From Fidelibacterota bacterium (GTDB taxonomy: Bacteria > Fidelibacterota > Marinisomatia > SCGC-AAA003-L08 > JACNLC01), in the NCBI GenBank assembly GCA_018657495.1, contig JABHXA010000023.1:1-32802 (forward strand): a stretch of 32,802 nucleotides of DNA. Direction: 5' to 3'. Positions within the stretch are counted from its first letter, which is position 1; every line of letters begins with the position of its first letter. The notes beneath the pieces are model-generated. The model was not told where the DNA came from, made no database searches, and worked only from the letters and a program-made list of their open reading frames with translations. Shown here one piece after another: positions 1 to 7,326 of the stretch. The position numbers and the translations under genes were made by a program.

Positions 1-681
1 TTCTGTGTCATAAATCCTCCTCTGTAAGGTTAATTTATGACTTCTTTCACTGTCCTGCAAAGTTAGGGAAGTCCAATACTCACGGTAAACCTGTAAGCCC
101 CATTCCATATCCGGTCCTGTATTAAATCTGAGCTCTCTAAAAGGAATCTGAAATTCCGCAGTCCAGCCAGTTTCATTCACATCAACTTCACCCTCCCACA
201 CTGCATCCCAATCCCAATCCATGTTATCATCATCGAATCTTCGCAAATCCTGTTTCACGCCGGCAGCATTCAAACTAAATTCAAAAGCGGTTCGATTATC
301 GTTATAACTATCCAAAGAGATATAAAGCCAATCTGACGGGCTGTGACCATCTCTTCGAGTCAGTATGGCATCAATGCTCTCAGGATTTGTATCCAGCATC
401 CATATACCCAAGTACAGATTCTCTTCATCGAAAAGAACACTGAAATTTGTGTCCTGGCTTGATTGCTGACCATCTTCAGGGGATCTCTGTGTGAACCCTC
501 CCTCTTTGGGAGCATTTTTCCAGGATTCTTCGGTAAGTTTACCATCAATATTGATTTTATTATTTTCTGTAGGATGGGCCTCAATGGAGCGATTTCGGAT
601 TTGTTCGGGATTTTGGATAGATCCGGAATGGAGAGATGAAACAATGAAAATTGTCACATACAATTTGGAAATAGTTTTCAT
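1..681 (-). CDS. Exported CBM9/DUF5916-like protein, N-terminal part (runs off window)
   Basis: Reading leftward from an ATG at 681 the frame stays open for 227 codons to base 1, so the C-terminus is missing. The N-terminus is a short hydrophobic signal-like stretch (MKTISKLYVTIFIVSSLHSG). Around residues 40-200 the pattern is that of the carbohydrate-binding family 9-like fold found at the start of DUF5916 proteins: IDGKLTEESWKNAP, LFDEENLYLGIWMLD, DWLYISLDSYNDNRTAFEF, and WTAEFQIPFRELRF. An AAAGGA box lies about 10 bases before the start. After RELRF the residues fit DUF5916 less well, and an AGGAGG followed by ATG at base 11 lies inside the frame, so the protein may instead be a stand-alone CBM9-type domain ending just outside the window. 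The family call is by pattern memory; the ligand is unknown. Confidence 0.65.
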   Translation of the reverse strand, partial: MKTISKLYVTIFIVSSLHSGSIQNPEQIRNRSIEAHPTENNKINIDGKLTEESWKNAPKEGGFTQRSPEDGQQSSQDTNFSVLFDEENLYLGIWMLDTNPESIDAILTRRDGHSPSDWLYISLDSYNDNRTAFEFSLNAAGVKQDLRRFDDDNMDWDWDAVWEGEVDVNETGWTAEFQIPFRELRFNTGPDMEWGLQVYREYWTSLTLQDSERSHKLTLQRRIYDTE

Positions 682-816
682 GCAAGGTGTCCTTTGTGTG
701 GTTTTGCCATTAAATTTTATCCAGCCGAGACAGCACAAAACCATATCAGTTGTCAAAAGTTTCGACATATAAGATAAATTTTTTACTCCTTTACCTCCAA
801 CAATAAAGCTGGGGTT

Positions 817-847
817 GATAACCATTTTATAGCATACATCGGTTATT
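817..847. promoter_or_regulatory. Possible MarR operator (imperfect inverted repeat)
   Basis: GATAACC at 817-823 faces GGTTATT at 841-847, 14 bases ahead of the marR start codon. MarR proteins commonly bind inverted repeats in their own promoter, so autoregulation is possible. The repeat is short and has one mismatch, so this is only a candidate. Confidence 0.25.
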
Positions 848-860
848 GTAAGATACAAGT

Positions 861-1295
861 ATGGATTTATCTGAACAATTGCGAGATATCAATACGCAGC
901 TAACTGCTATTATCAGAAACATCGGTGCTGAGCATGGTATTACTTTTTCTCAAACAAATATTCTCCTCGCAATTCCCGTAGATGGATTATTCTCCTCGCA
1001 GCTGGCCTATAAGGTTGGTATTGAAGTGAGTACGGCAACACGAAATCTTAAAAAACTTGAAAGTCTCGGGTACATTAATCGAGTAAAAAATCATCATGAC
1101 AGACGCAAGGTGAGCATTCTCTTAACTGATGAAGGTGAAAAGCTTGTTGAACACCTGGATTTGGAATTGGATAATGTCACTTTTACTTTGCAGCAGATGA
1201 TGTCAATGGATGAGCGGGAAACAATGATTCCTGTCCTGGAATCACTCACATGGAATTTGATCCGCTACCGCGCTGAAAAAGGGGTAAATGAGTAG
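861..1295 (+). CDS. MarR-family winged-helix transcriptional regulator
   Basis: A 144-residue protein, the usual length for MarR regulators. The winged-helix core spans about residues 30-105: FSQTNILLAIPVDGLFSSQ, then the recognition helix VSTATRNLKKLESLGYI and the wing with the family signature DRRKVSILLTDEGEKL. Helices at both ends would make the dimer interface. Known family members are dimeric repressors or activators that respond to small phenolic or oxidative signals; the ligand here cannot be read from sequence. Its stop overlaps the mutY start by 8 bases (ATGAGTAG), so it leads a marR-mutY-plsC operon and may control it. The Shine-Dalgarno before the ATG is weak. Confidence 0.88.
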   Translation: MDLSEQLRDINTQLTAIIRNIGAEHGITFSQTNILLAIPVDGLFSSQLAYKVGIEVSTATRNLKKLESLGYINRVKNHHDRRKVSILLTDEGEKLVEHLDLELDNVTFTLQQMMSMDERETMIPVLESLTWNLIRYRAEKGVNE

Positions 1296-2355
1296 TCTGA
1301 CTGCACCACTCCTGAAATGGTATGATACCGAAAAGATCAGTATGCCTTGGAGGGGTGACCCTAATCCTTATCATATATGGATTTCTGAAGTCATGCTCCA
1401 GCAAACTCAGATTGAAACGGTTATCCCTTATTATTACCGATGGCTTGAGAACCTGCCTTCAATCGAAACTACTGCCAAGGCATCGGAAGATTTTATCTTA
1501 AAACTTTGGGAAGGCCTGGGTTATTATGCCCGGGCACGTAATTTCCATGATGCCTGTAAAAATCTGGTGAGTAACGGGATTTATCAAGTACCGGATACAC
1601 CTGCAGAATTTAATCAATTAAAAGGGGTTGGGGATTATATTGGTGCTGCTGTCCAATCAATAGCCTTTAATCACCCTATTCCGGTTATTGACAGCAATGT
1701 AAAAAGATTATTATCCAGGTTACTTGAACTAAATGGCGTGCCAGACCAATTCAAGGGCAAAATGCAGTCCTACCTGTTAAGTCAAATATCGAACCAAAGA
1801 CCTGGTGATTTTAATCAGGCAATGATGGATCTTGCCCGCATAATATGTAAACCGCGAAATCCTAATTGCCCTCTATGCCCTGTAAAACGATACTGTGGTG
1901 CTTATGCAAATGGCACGGTAAGTGATTATCCAAAAAAGAAAATCAAAAGACCCAAACCTCATTATGATATTGCCGTTGGGGTTATATGGAATGGCAACAA
2001 TTTACTTATTTCAAAAAGAAAATCAGCTGGACTTTTAGGGGGATTGTGGGAATTTCCCGGTGGGAAAGTTCAGAAGAACGAAAGTTCAGAGGACTGTGTT
2101 ATTCGGGAGATCAAGGAGGAGTTGAATATTACCGTTGCAGTTGGGGATTATATTTCAACTATACAGCATGCCTATACTCATTTTTCCATTACGATGACAG
2201 GATATCACTGTCGATATTTGGATGGTGAACCCGAAGCGATAGGATGCGCCAACTGGAAATGGCTCAATGCCAAAGATCTTGATACTCTTCCTTTCCCAAA
2301 AGCAAATCATAAACTATTCGATAAAATCCCAGGGTTAAATCCGTTTAATGATTAG
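1288..2355 (+). CDS. mutY: A/G-specific adenine glycosylase MutY with C-terminal Nudix domain
   Basis: MutY removes adenine mispaired with 8-oxoguanine in base-excision repair. The 355 residues carry the full set of family marks: catalytic Glu34 in SEVMLQQTQ, the helix-hairpin-helix LKGVGDYIGAAV (111-122), catalytic Asp135 in VIDSNVKR, and the 4Fe-4S loop Cys187-X6-Cys194-X2-Cys197-X5-Cys203. The C-terminal domain (about 225-350), which in MutY normally recognises 8-oxoG, keeps an almost perfect hydrolase Nudix box: G259, E265, R273-E274, E277-E278, with only the late Gly replaced by Asn280. In E. coli MutY this box is degenerate, so this protein may add MutT-like nucleotide hydrolysis. It overlaps marR upstream and plsC downstream by 8 bases each, which suggests translational coupling. 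Confidence 0.96.
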   Translation: MSSLTAPLLKWYDTEKISMPWRGDPNPYHIWISEVMLQQTQIETVIPYYYRWLENLPSIETTAKASEDFILKLWEGLGYYARARNFHDACKNLVSNGIYQVPDTPAEFNQLKGVGDYIGAAVQSIAFNHPIPVIDSNVKRLLSRLLELNGVPDQFKGKMQSYLLSQISNQRPGDFNQAMMDLARIICKPRNPNCPLCPVKRYCGAYANGTVSDYPKKKIKRPKPHYDIAVGVIWNGNNLLISKRKSAGLLGGLWEFPGGKVQKNESSEDCVIREIKEELNITVAVGDYISTIQHAYTHFSITMTGYHCRYLDGEPEAIGCANWKWLNAKDLDTLPFPKANHKLFDKIPGLNPFND

Positions 2356-3055
2356 TTATTTATATACTTTCCTCATTAGCATTATAGTGATTCCACTATT
2401 CGTGGCAGCAGCAGTTATATTGATTATCGTAAGTCTATTTGCAAGACCTGTCCTATATTGGGTTGCACCATATTTATCACGTTCAATGCTGTTTCTATTG
2501 GGTGTTCAACTAAAAATAGAAGGGCAATTCCCTGATAATGGACCTTTTATAATTATGGCAAATCACAGCAGTTTTATTGACATCTTTTTGATACCTTCAG
2601 TTATAAAAGGGCGTTTCACCGCTGTAGCAGCAAAATTTAATTACCGATATCCGGTTTATGCACAATTATTGAAGAGCTTTAGAATTATCCCAATTGACAG
2701 ATATAATCGATCAAATGCTTTTAAGGGAATCAAAACCGCCGAAACTCTTATAAGAAAAAAAGGATATCACGTTGTTATTCTTCCGGAAGGAACCCGAACT
2801 GTAACCGGTAAAATGGGGAAACTAAAAAAGGGCGGATTTCATATGGCTGTCAATACCGGTACACCGATTCTTCCAATTGGTATTCATGGCGCTTATGATT
2901 ATAAACCACAGGATCGCAGGACATTAAAACCGGGAAAAGTCAAAATCAGAATCGGGAAATTGGTGGATACCAATCAATATGATGATCTTGGACTTGAGGG
3001 ACTTATAATCCGAGTTGAAAGCGAGTTGAAAGAATTATCAGGGGAGGCAATTTAG
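2348..3055 (+). CDS. plsC: 1-acyl-sn-glycerol-3-phosphate acyltransferase PlsC
   Basis: PlsC adds the second acyl chain to lysophosphatidic acid, giving phosphatidic acid at the inner membrane. The 235-residue protein begins with a hydrophobic N-terminal segment (about residues 1-35) typical of the membrane anchor. The catalytic HX4D motif is His73-SSFI-Asp78 and the substrate-binding PEGTR motif is at 146-150. The start ATG at 2348 lies within the last codons of mutY (ATGATTAG), so expression is probably coupled to marR-mutY. It faces plsY across only 24 bases. The family also includes lyso-ornithine-lipid acyltransferases, so the exact acyl acceptor is inferred. Confidence 0.92.
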   Translation: MISYLYTFLISIIVIPLFVAAAVILIIVSLFARPVLYWVAPYLSRSMLFLLGVQLKIEGQFPDNGPFIIMANHSSFIDIFLIPSVIKGRFTAVAAKFNYRYPVYAQLLKSFRIIPIDRYNRSNAFKGIKTAETLIRKKGYHVVILPEGTRTVTGKMGKLKKGGFHMAVNTGTPILPIGIHGAYDYKPQDRRTLKPGKVKIRIGKLVDTNQYDDLGLEGLIIRVESELKELSGEAI

Positions 3056-3079
3056 ATCCGCTTAAAGCCTCGCTGCCAG

Positions 3080-3703
3080 TTAATCTGCCTTACTTTTTTT
3101 CTTTGAAAGGGTGGCACGAATTTTGGGTTCTGTGCCATTTTTTATTCTTCGGGCATTTGGAATATGCTTATATATACCGATAACCATCATCAGTAAACTC
3201 AATAAAATACATAATTGACTGAAATCAAAGTAATAGACCATTACAGGCAATGCCACATATAATACTAGTGATCCTGCTGCGACATAATCAGTGGCTAACG
3301 ATATCACTACCTGAATTCCTAAAATGATCAATCCAAGTTGCCAATTCAAAGCCAGAAACATTCCAATCAAAGTAGCTATGCCTTTGCCTCCCTGGAATTT
3401 CATAAAGAAGGGATAGATATGCCCCAGTATGGCACATATTCCGGCAATAAAGGCAAATTCGATTTGTCCGGGAAATAGAAATTGAGACAACCAAACGGCT
3501 GCTGATCCTTTTAGAATATCCAGAACCGCAACAACAACACCCCATTTAAAACCCATTACCATAGTCACGTTGGATGCACCGGCGTTGGTTGAGCCATGTT
3601 CACGGATATCAATTTTATTTACGAGAATTCCGACAAAATATGATGCCTGAAAACATCCAAAGAGATAACCTGTAATCGCACTTATTAAATAGTTGTAATC
3701 CAT
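3080..3703 (-). CDS. plsY: Acyl-phosphate:glycerol-3-phosphate acyltransferase PlsY
   Basis: PlsY is a polytopic membrane enzyme that acylates glycerol-3-phosphate from acyl-phosphate, the first committed phospholipid step and the one before PlsC. The 207 residues show the three conserved cytoplasmic motifs: HGSTNAGASN (36-45), the glycine-rich FQGGKGIAT (103-111) and the C-terminal NGTEPKI, between hydrophobic segments. The upstream sequence has only a modest ribosome-binding site. The gene is convergent with plsC, so the enzymes for successive reactions are adjacent but separately transcribed. PlsX, which makes the acyl-phosphate donor, is not in the window. Confidence 0.95.
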   Translation of the reverse strand: MDYNYLISAITGYLFGCFQASYFVGILVNKIDIREHGSTNAGASNVTMVMGFKWGVVVAVLDILKGSAAVWLSQFLFPGQIEFAFIAGICAILGHIYPFFMKFQGGKGIATLIGMFLALNWQLGLIILGIQVVISLATDYVAAGSLVLYVALPVMVYYFDFSQLCILLSLLMMVIGIYKHIPNARRIKNGTEPKIRATLSKKKSKAD

Positions 3704-3749
3704 ATGGAATTCCTAATTAGCAGCAAAAATTTAAATACTTCTACCTATG

Positions 3750-4541
3750 TTATTTATAAACCCTGGGATCAATATATTCATTGCTTTTGTTTGAATAAAC
3801 CTGTGAATAATCACCTACTTTTTGAAGATCGGCAAAAACGAATACGGTTTCATCACGGCCGAGATAATCAAATATAGTGGGGAGAGATTTTGAATTTGAT
3901 GGGAAACTATATGTCCAAATTGTGACAGAATTTTCTCTAAAAATGAGTTTTTCACCTCGCGAAGCATCACCAATATTTTTTACATTAAATGGGTCAGGAT
4001 CATCCATTCGTCGCTGTGACGGATCAAGACTCGAGATATTATACGGTTCACCATATAATATGTATACTCTCCCCATATCTGAATCAGCTCCGGGTGTCAA
4101 ACCCCAGCCATATTTTTCATTGGCAATTTTTACACGATTCATATGTATTACTTTAAATTCATTGGCTGCCGTCCCCGGGGATGGATCTCGCCGTAGCCAG
4201 AAATTATATATAAATGACTTCAGCTCATCGTGCTCCCGGATTTTTTTGAGCTCTCGATATTCATTTTTTGTCGCAATGAATTTTAAATCTGAAATTGCCT
4301 TTTTTACTTCATTTGGAACTACTTTTTTTTCTTTACCAAAATATGAATCATATACAACCCACAGAAAATAAATAACAATACCGCTTAAGGCGACGATCTC
4401 CACCCCTTTGCCTTCAGGTTCATCATAATAAGTTCCAGCATAAACTAAATCCCTGGACAAAAGGCTGAATAGTATAATTACAACAATTGTAAATCTTGAG
4501 ACTCTACTGGGGCTCTTGGTTTTGTTTGATATATAGTTCAT
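3750..4541 (-). CDS. Membrane-anchored GWxTD-type domain protein (divergent)
   Basis: The ATG at 4541 gives 263 residues. A longer in-frame version would need a TTG at 4625 and would place non-hydrophobic residues before the signal, so the ATG is preferred. Two hydrophobic stretches follow: a signal-like one (FTIVVIILFSLLS) and a probable transmembrane helix (IVALSGIVIYFLWVVYDSYF). The rest matches the GWxTD domain known in Bacteroidetes and Marinimicrobia: FIYNFWLRRDPSPGTAANEF, then Gly145-Trp146-GLTPGADSDMGRVYILYGEP. The name-giving GWxTD core is altered here, with extra residues before the usual DRGRVYI-type stretch. The function of the family is not established. The gene stands alone. Confidence 0.72.
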   Translation of the reverse strand: MNYISNKTKSPSRVSRFTIVVIILFSLLSRDLVYAGTYYDEPEGKGVEIVALSGIVIYFLWVVYDSYFGKEKKVVPNEVKKAISDLKFIATKNEYRELKKIREHDELKSFIYNFWLRRDPSPGTAANEFKVIHMNRVKIANEKYGWGLTPGADSDMGRVYILYGEPYNISSLDPSQRRMDDPDPFNVKNIGDASRGEKLIFRENSVTIWTYSFPSNSKSLPTIFDYLGRDETVFVFADLQKVGDYSQVYSNKSNEYIDPRVYK

Positions 4542-4839
4542 TATGGTAAGTGCTTTCGTTAAAATTTTATCCCGAGTGTTATAAAAATTACAGGAAGTAC
4601 AGTCTCTGATACAAGAATTAACCAATATTCCAATTGTATATATATACTGTTTTATTTCTTTGTTTATGTTGAGTTAATTTCCTTGTTTTCGGTTTTTACT
4701 CTTAAATTGTCTGTCTCCATTTACACCATATAATATTAATGTATATTTTAATATTACCAAATTATGTATTATATAATTATTCTAATACAATATTATATTT
4801 TGAACATATTCACAATACAATTATATCAAGGAGAGCATT
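4542..4839. other. AT-rich divergent promoter region
   Basis: This 298-base spacer separates the minus-strand GWxTD gene from the plus-strand PLP-enzyme operon. It is strongly AT-rich, with many TATAAT-like words, so it probably holds both promoters, but no single -35/-10 pair stands out. A strong ribosome-binding site, AAGGAGAG at 4828-4835, ends it. I looked for a SAM riboswitch because the first gene is of methionine/cysteine type and saw no matching conserved blocks. Confidence 0.4.
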
Positions 4840-6210
4840 ATGAAAGATTTAAATGGTTGGATTAATGAAGGACAAATCATGATGGCTCAACGTGAAAAAA
4901 AAATCAAACGTGCCAAGTCATGGAAGTTTGATACCGTTGCCACCCATGGATTATATGATCTCCAACAGGCGCTTTCGTCTCATAGTGGATCTATAATGGA
5001 ACCTGTATACATGAGTCCTGCACAGGCATATAGCGACTGTAATGAAATGGAAGCGGCATTATCATATCAGATACCCACCTGGTGTTATTCTCGAATTGCC
5101 AATCCTTCAACATATTTCCTGGAAGAGACAATCGCTCTATTGGAAACATATGGATCAGATATTATTGCCTCTGGTCTTGCCACCTCCAGTGGAATGAGCG
5201 CTATCAAAACCGCAACTGATCCTTTCCTGGTAAAGGATGATAAACTCCCGCCACCCAATATTGTATCATGTGCCAAGGTTTATGGTGGTACATTCCAGCA
5301 GTTTTGGATTAGAAGGTATCAGGAGCAGGGCATTGAAGTTCGATGGATATGTGACCCTGGAAACCTGGATGAATGGCTGTCAAAAATTGATAACGGAACA
5401 CGATTTGTTTATGGCGAATTTCCATCAAATCCATCATTGACCATCTTTGATATTGAATCCGTTGCAGAATTGGCCCATAGTTTTTCAATTCCACTCATTG
5501 TTGACTCCACCTGTGCTACACCTGCCATAACAAGGCCGTTGCTTTTTGGTGCCGATATCGTTGTTCATTCTGCTTCTAAAGCAATTTCCAGTAGCGGAAC
5601 ATCCATTGCGGGACTCATCGTGGCGAGAAAAAACATCATCAGCAAAATTGGTCCTGATGAAATGAAAGCTGATTTCGCCAGCTGGGCAAAATTGTGGCCG
5701 TTCAGAGATAATGGACCATCAATCCATCCCATGGCGGCGATTATGACTCTTAATGATATGCGGTCATTGAGAATGATGGTGGATAAGATGAGTCAGTCCG
5801 CCCTGCAGATCGCTGAATATCTGCATAATCACCCAAAAATAGAAAATGTTTCATACCCGGGATTGCCCAGTTTTCCTCAAAAAAAACTTGCTGATAAATA
5901 CATGCATTTAGTTGATTCCGACAGATCGGCATTTGGTTATATGATGCTTGCCGAAATAAAAGAACAAAATCCCGGTGAATCCATAAATACCAGAAATTTC
6001 TATGATGGATTAGATATGATCTGGAGAGCAACTGATTTGGGTCGGGTAAAAACCATTGCCACCCTGAATTCTATTTCTACGCACCAGCAACAGGGCGAAG
6101 AAGGCAGGAGCCTGGCAGGCATAAATCCTAATGCCATCCGCATCTCAGTAGGAATTGAACACCCTGATGATATCATTGCCGATCTGGAAAAAGGGTTTTC
6201 TAATATATAA
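4840..6210 (+). CDS. Cys/Met-metabolism PLP-dependent enzyme (O-acetylhomoserine sulfhydrylase / gamma-lyase type)
   Basis: A fold-type I PLP enzyme of the cystathionine gamma-synthase superfamily, 456 residues, slightly long because of a charged N-terminal extension of about 30 residues. Visible marks: YSRIANPS (83-90), VYGGTFQQF (147-155), VDSTCATP with Asp222 for the pyridine nitrogen, and VVHSASK with the Schiff-base Lys247, followed by SSSGTSIAGLIV. The GTSIAG stretch resembles O-acetylhomoserine sulfhydrylases more than cystathionine enzymes, but methionine gamma-lyase or another gamma-elimination activity is possible. AAGGAGAG lies 4 bases before the ATG. It is the first gene of a likely operon with homoserine dehydrogenase (62-base gap) and aldehyde dehydrogenase (34-base gap), which argues for a substrate in homoserine chemistry. 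Confidence 0.85.
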   Translation: MKDLNGWINEGQIMMAQREKKIKRAKSWKFDTVATHGLYDLQQALSSHSGSIMEPVYMSPAQAYSDCNEMEAALSYQIPTWCYSRIANPSTYFLEETIALLETYGSDIIASGLATSSGMSAIKTATDPFLVKDDKLPPPNIVSCAKVYGGTFQQFWIRRYQEQGIEVRWICDPGNLDEWLSKIDNGTRFVYGEFPSNPSLTIFDIESVAELAHSFSIPLIVDSTCATPAITRPLLFGADIVVHSASKAISSSGTSIAGLIVARKNIISKIGPDEMKADFASWAKLWPFRDNGPSIHPMAAIMTLNDMRSLRMMVDKMSQSALQIAEYLHNHPKIENVSYPGLPSFPQKKLADKYMHLVDSDRSAFGYMMLAEIKEQNPGESINTRNFYDGLDMIWRATDLGRVKTIATLNSISTHQQQGEEGRSLAGINPNAIRISVGIEHPDDIIADLEKGFSNI

Positions 6211-6272
6211 AATCATTCATTTTGAAATCAGTCAATACAATATATTTATAACACAAATTTTAAGGATAAATC

Positions 6273-7292
6273 ATGGAACAGAAAATTGCACTCATTGGAT
6301 TTGGAACCGTTGGTCAGGGTCTGGTAGAAATCCTCGAAAATAAAAAAAGTGATCTAATATCAAACTACGGTTACAATTACTCCATCGTTGCAATTAGTGA
6401 CATAAGATTTGGAACCGTTTATGACCCAGAAGGACTAGATGTGACCCAATTATTGGCAGAAATCAGCGATACTGGAAGTTTTCAGCATAACCTCACTGAC
6501 TGGGATGCTCTAACCCTGATAAAAAATTGTAACGCGGATGTGGTATGCGAACTGGCTTTTACCGATTTGGAAACTGGGGAACCTGCTATAAGTCATTGCA
6601 TGGCAGCATTTGAATCTCGAAAACATATTGTTACCAGTAATAAGGGACCGGCAGCATTAGCCTATAAAAAAATGAAAGATCTTGCAGATAAATATAATGT
6701 GATGTTCATGATTGAGGGAACGGTCATGAGCGGCACACCGGTGCTGAATCTTACCTCTGGTCCTCTGGCAGGATGCAGAATATCTTCAGCAAAGGGAATT
6801 CTCAACGGCACAACAAATTACATTTTGTCTGAGATGGAAAATGGTATGGAATACAAGGATGCCCTCAAAAAAGCGCAGGAACTTGGTTATGCTGAGGCCG
6901 ACCCTACCGGTGATGTGGAGGGTTATGATGCCAGGGCGAAAGTTACCATCCTTGCCAATGTAGTCATGGGTGTTCCCTGTTTGCTAAATGAGGTTACATG
7001 TGAAGGGATTTCCGCAATCACTGCAGGTGATATCCAGAACGCCCGGGAAAATAATTCTCGCTGGAAGCTTATTGGTAATGTTGAATATATCGACGGCAAT
7101 CTCACTGCCAGTGTAAAACCTGAGATGATCGCCCTTACCCACCCGCTGGCTGGTATTATGGGACCAACAAATGCGGCGACATTTTCGACTGATCTCCTTG
7201 GTGATATTACCATTGTTGGGGCAGGTGCCGGTAAAATCGAAACTGGGTTTTCTATTTTGAGTGATCTCCTGGAAATTCATCGTTTATCATAA
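6273..7292 (+). CDS. Homoserine dehydrogenase, short form without ACT domain
   Basis: An NAD(P)-dependent oxidoreductase interconverting homoserine and aspartate semialdehyde. The 339 residues begin with the Rossmann motif IALIGFGTVGQGL, followed by the substrate and catalytic regions ITSNKGP-like HIVTSNKGPAAL, EGTVMSGTPVLN, ILNGTTNYILSEME and ELGYAEADPTGDVEGYDARAK, the last being the family signature with the catalytic Lys. There is no regulatory ACT domain and no fused aspartate kinase, so it lacks the usual feedback module of biosynthetic enzymes. TTAAGGA precedes the ATG. No other aspartate-pathway genes are nearby; its partners are a PLP enzyme and an aldehyde dehydrogenase, which allows a catabolic role. 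Confidence 0.9.
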   Translation: MEQKIALIGFGTVGQGLVEILENKKSDLISNYGYNYSIVAISDIRFGTVYDPEGLDVTQLLAEISDTGSFQHNLTDWDALTLIKNCNADVVCELAFTDLETGEPAISHCMAAFESRKHIVTSNKGPAALAYKKMKDLADKYNVMFMIEGTVMSGTPVLNLTSGPLAGCRISSAKGILNGTTNYILSEMENGMEYKDALKKAQELGYAEADPTGDVEGYDARAKVTILANVVMGVPCLLNEVTCEGISAITAGDIQNARENNSRWKLIGNVEYIDGNLTASVKPEMIALTHPLAGIMGPTNAATFSTDLLGDITIVGAGAGKIETGFSILSDLLEIHRLS

Positions 7293-7326
7293 TTATTACA
7301 AAATATAAATATAAAGGTAAATACTC

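Noticed and set aside
4626..4839. SAM riboswitch before the PLP-enzyme operon
   Set aside because: The region is plain AT-rich sequence without the conserved helices or core blocks of known SAM riboswitches.
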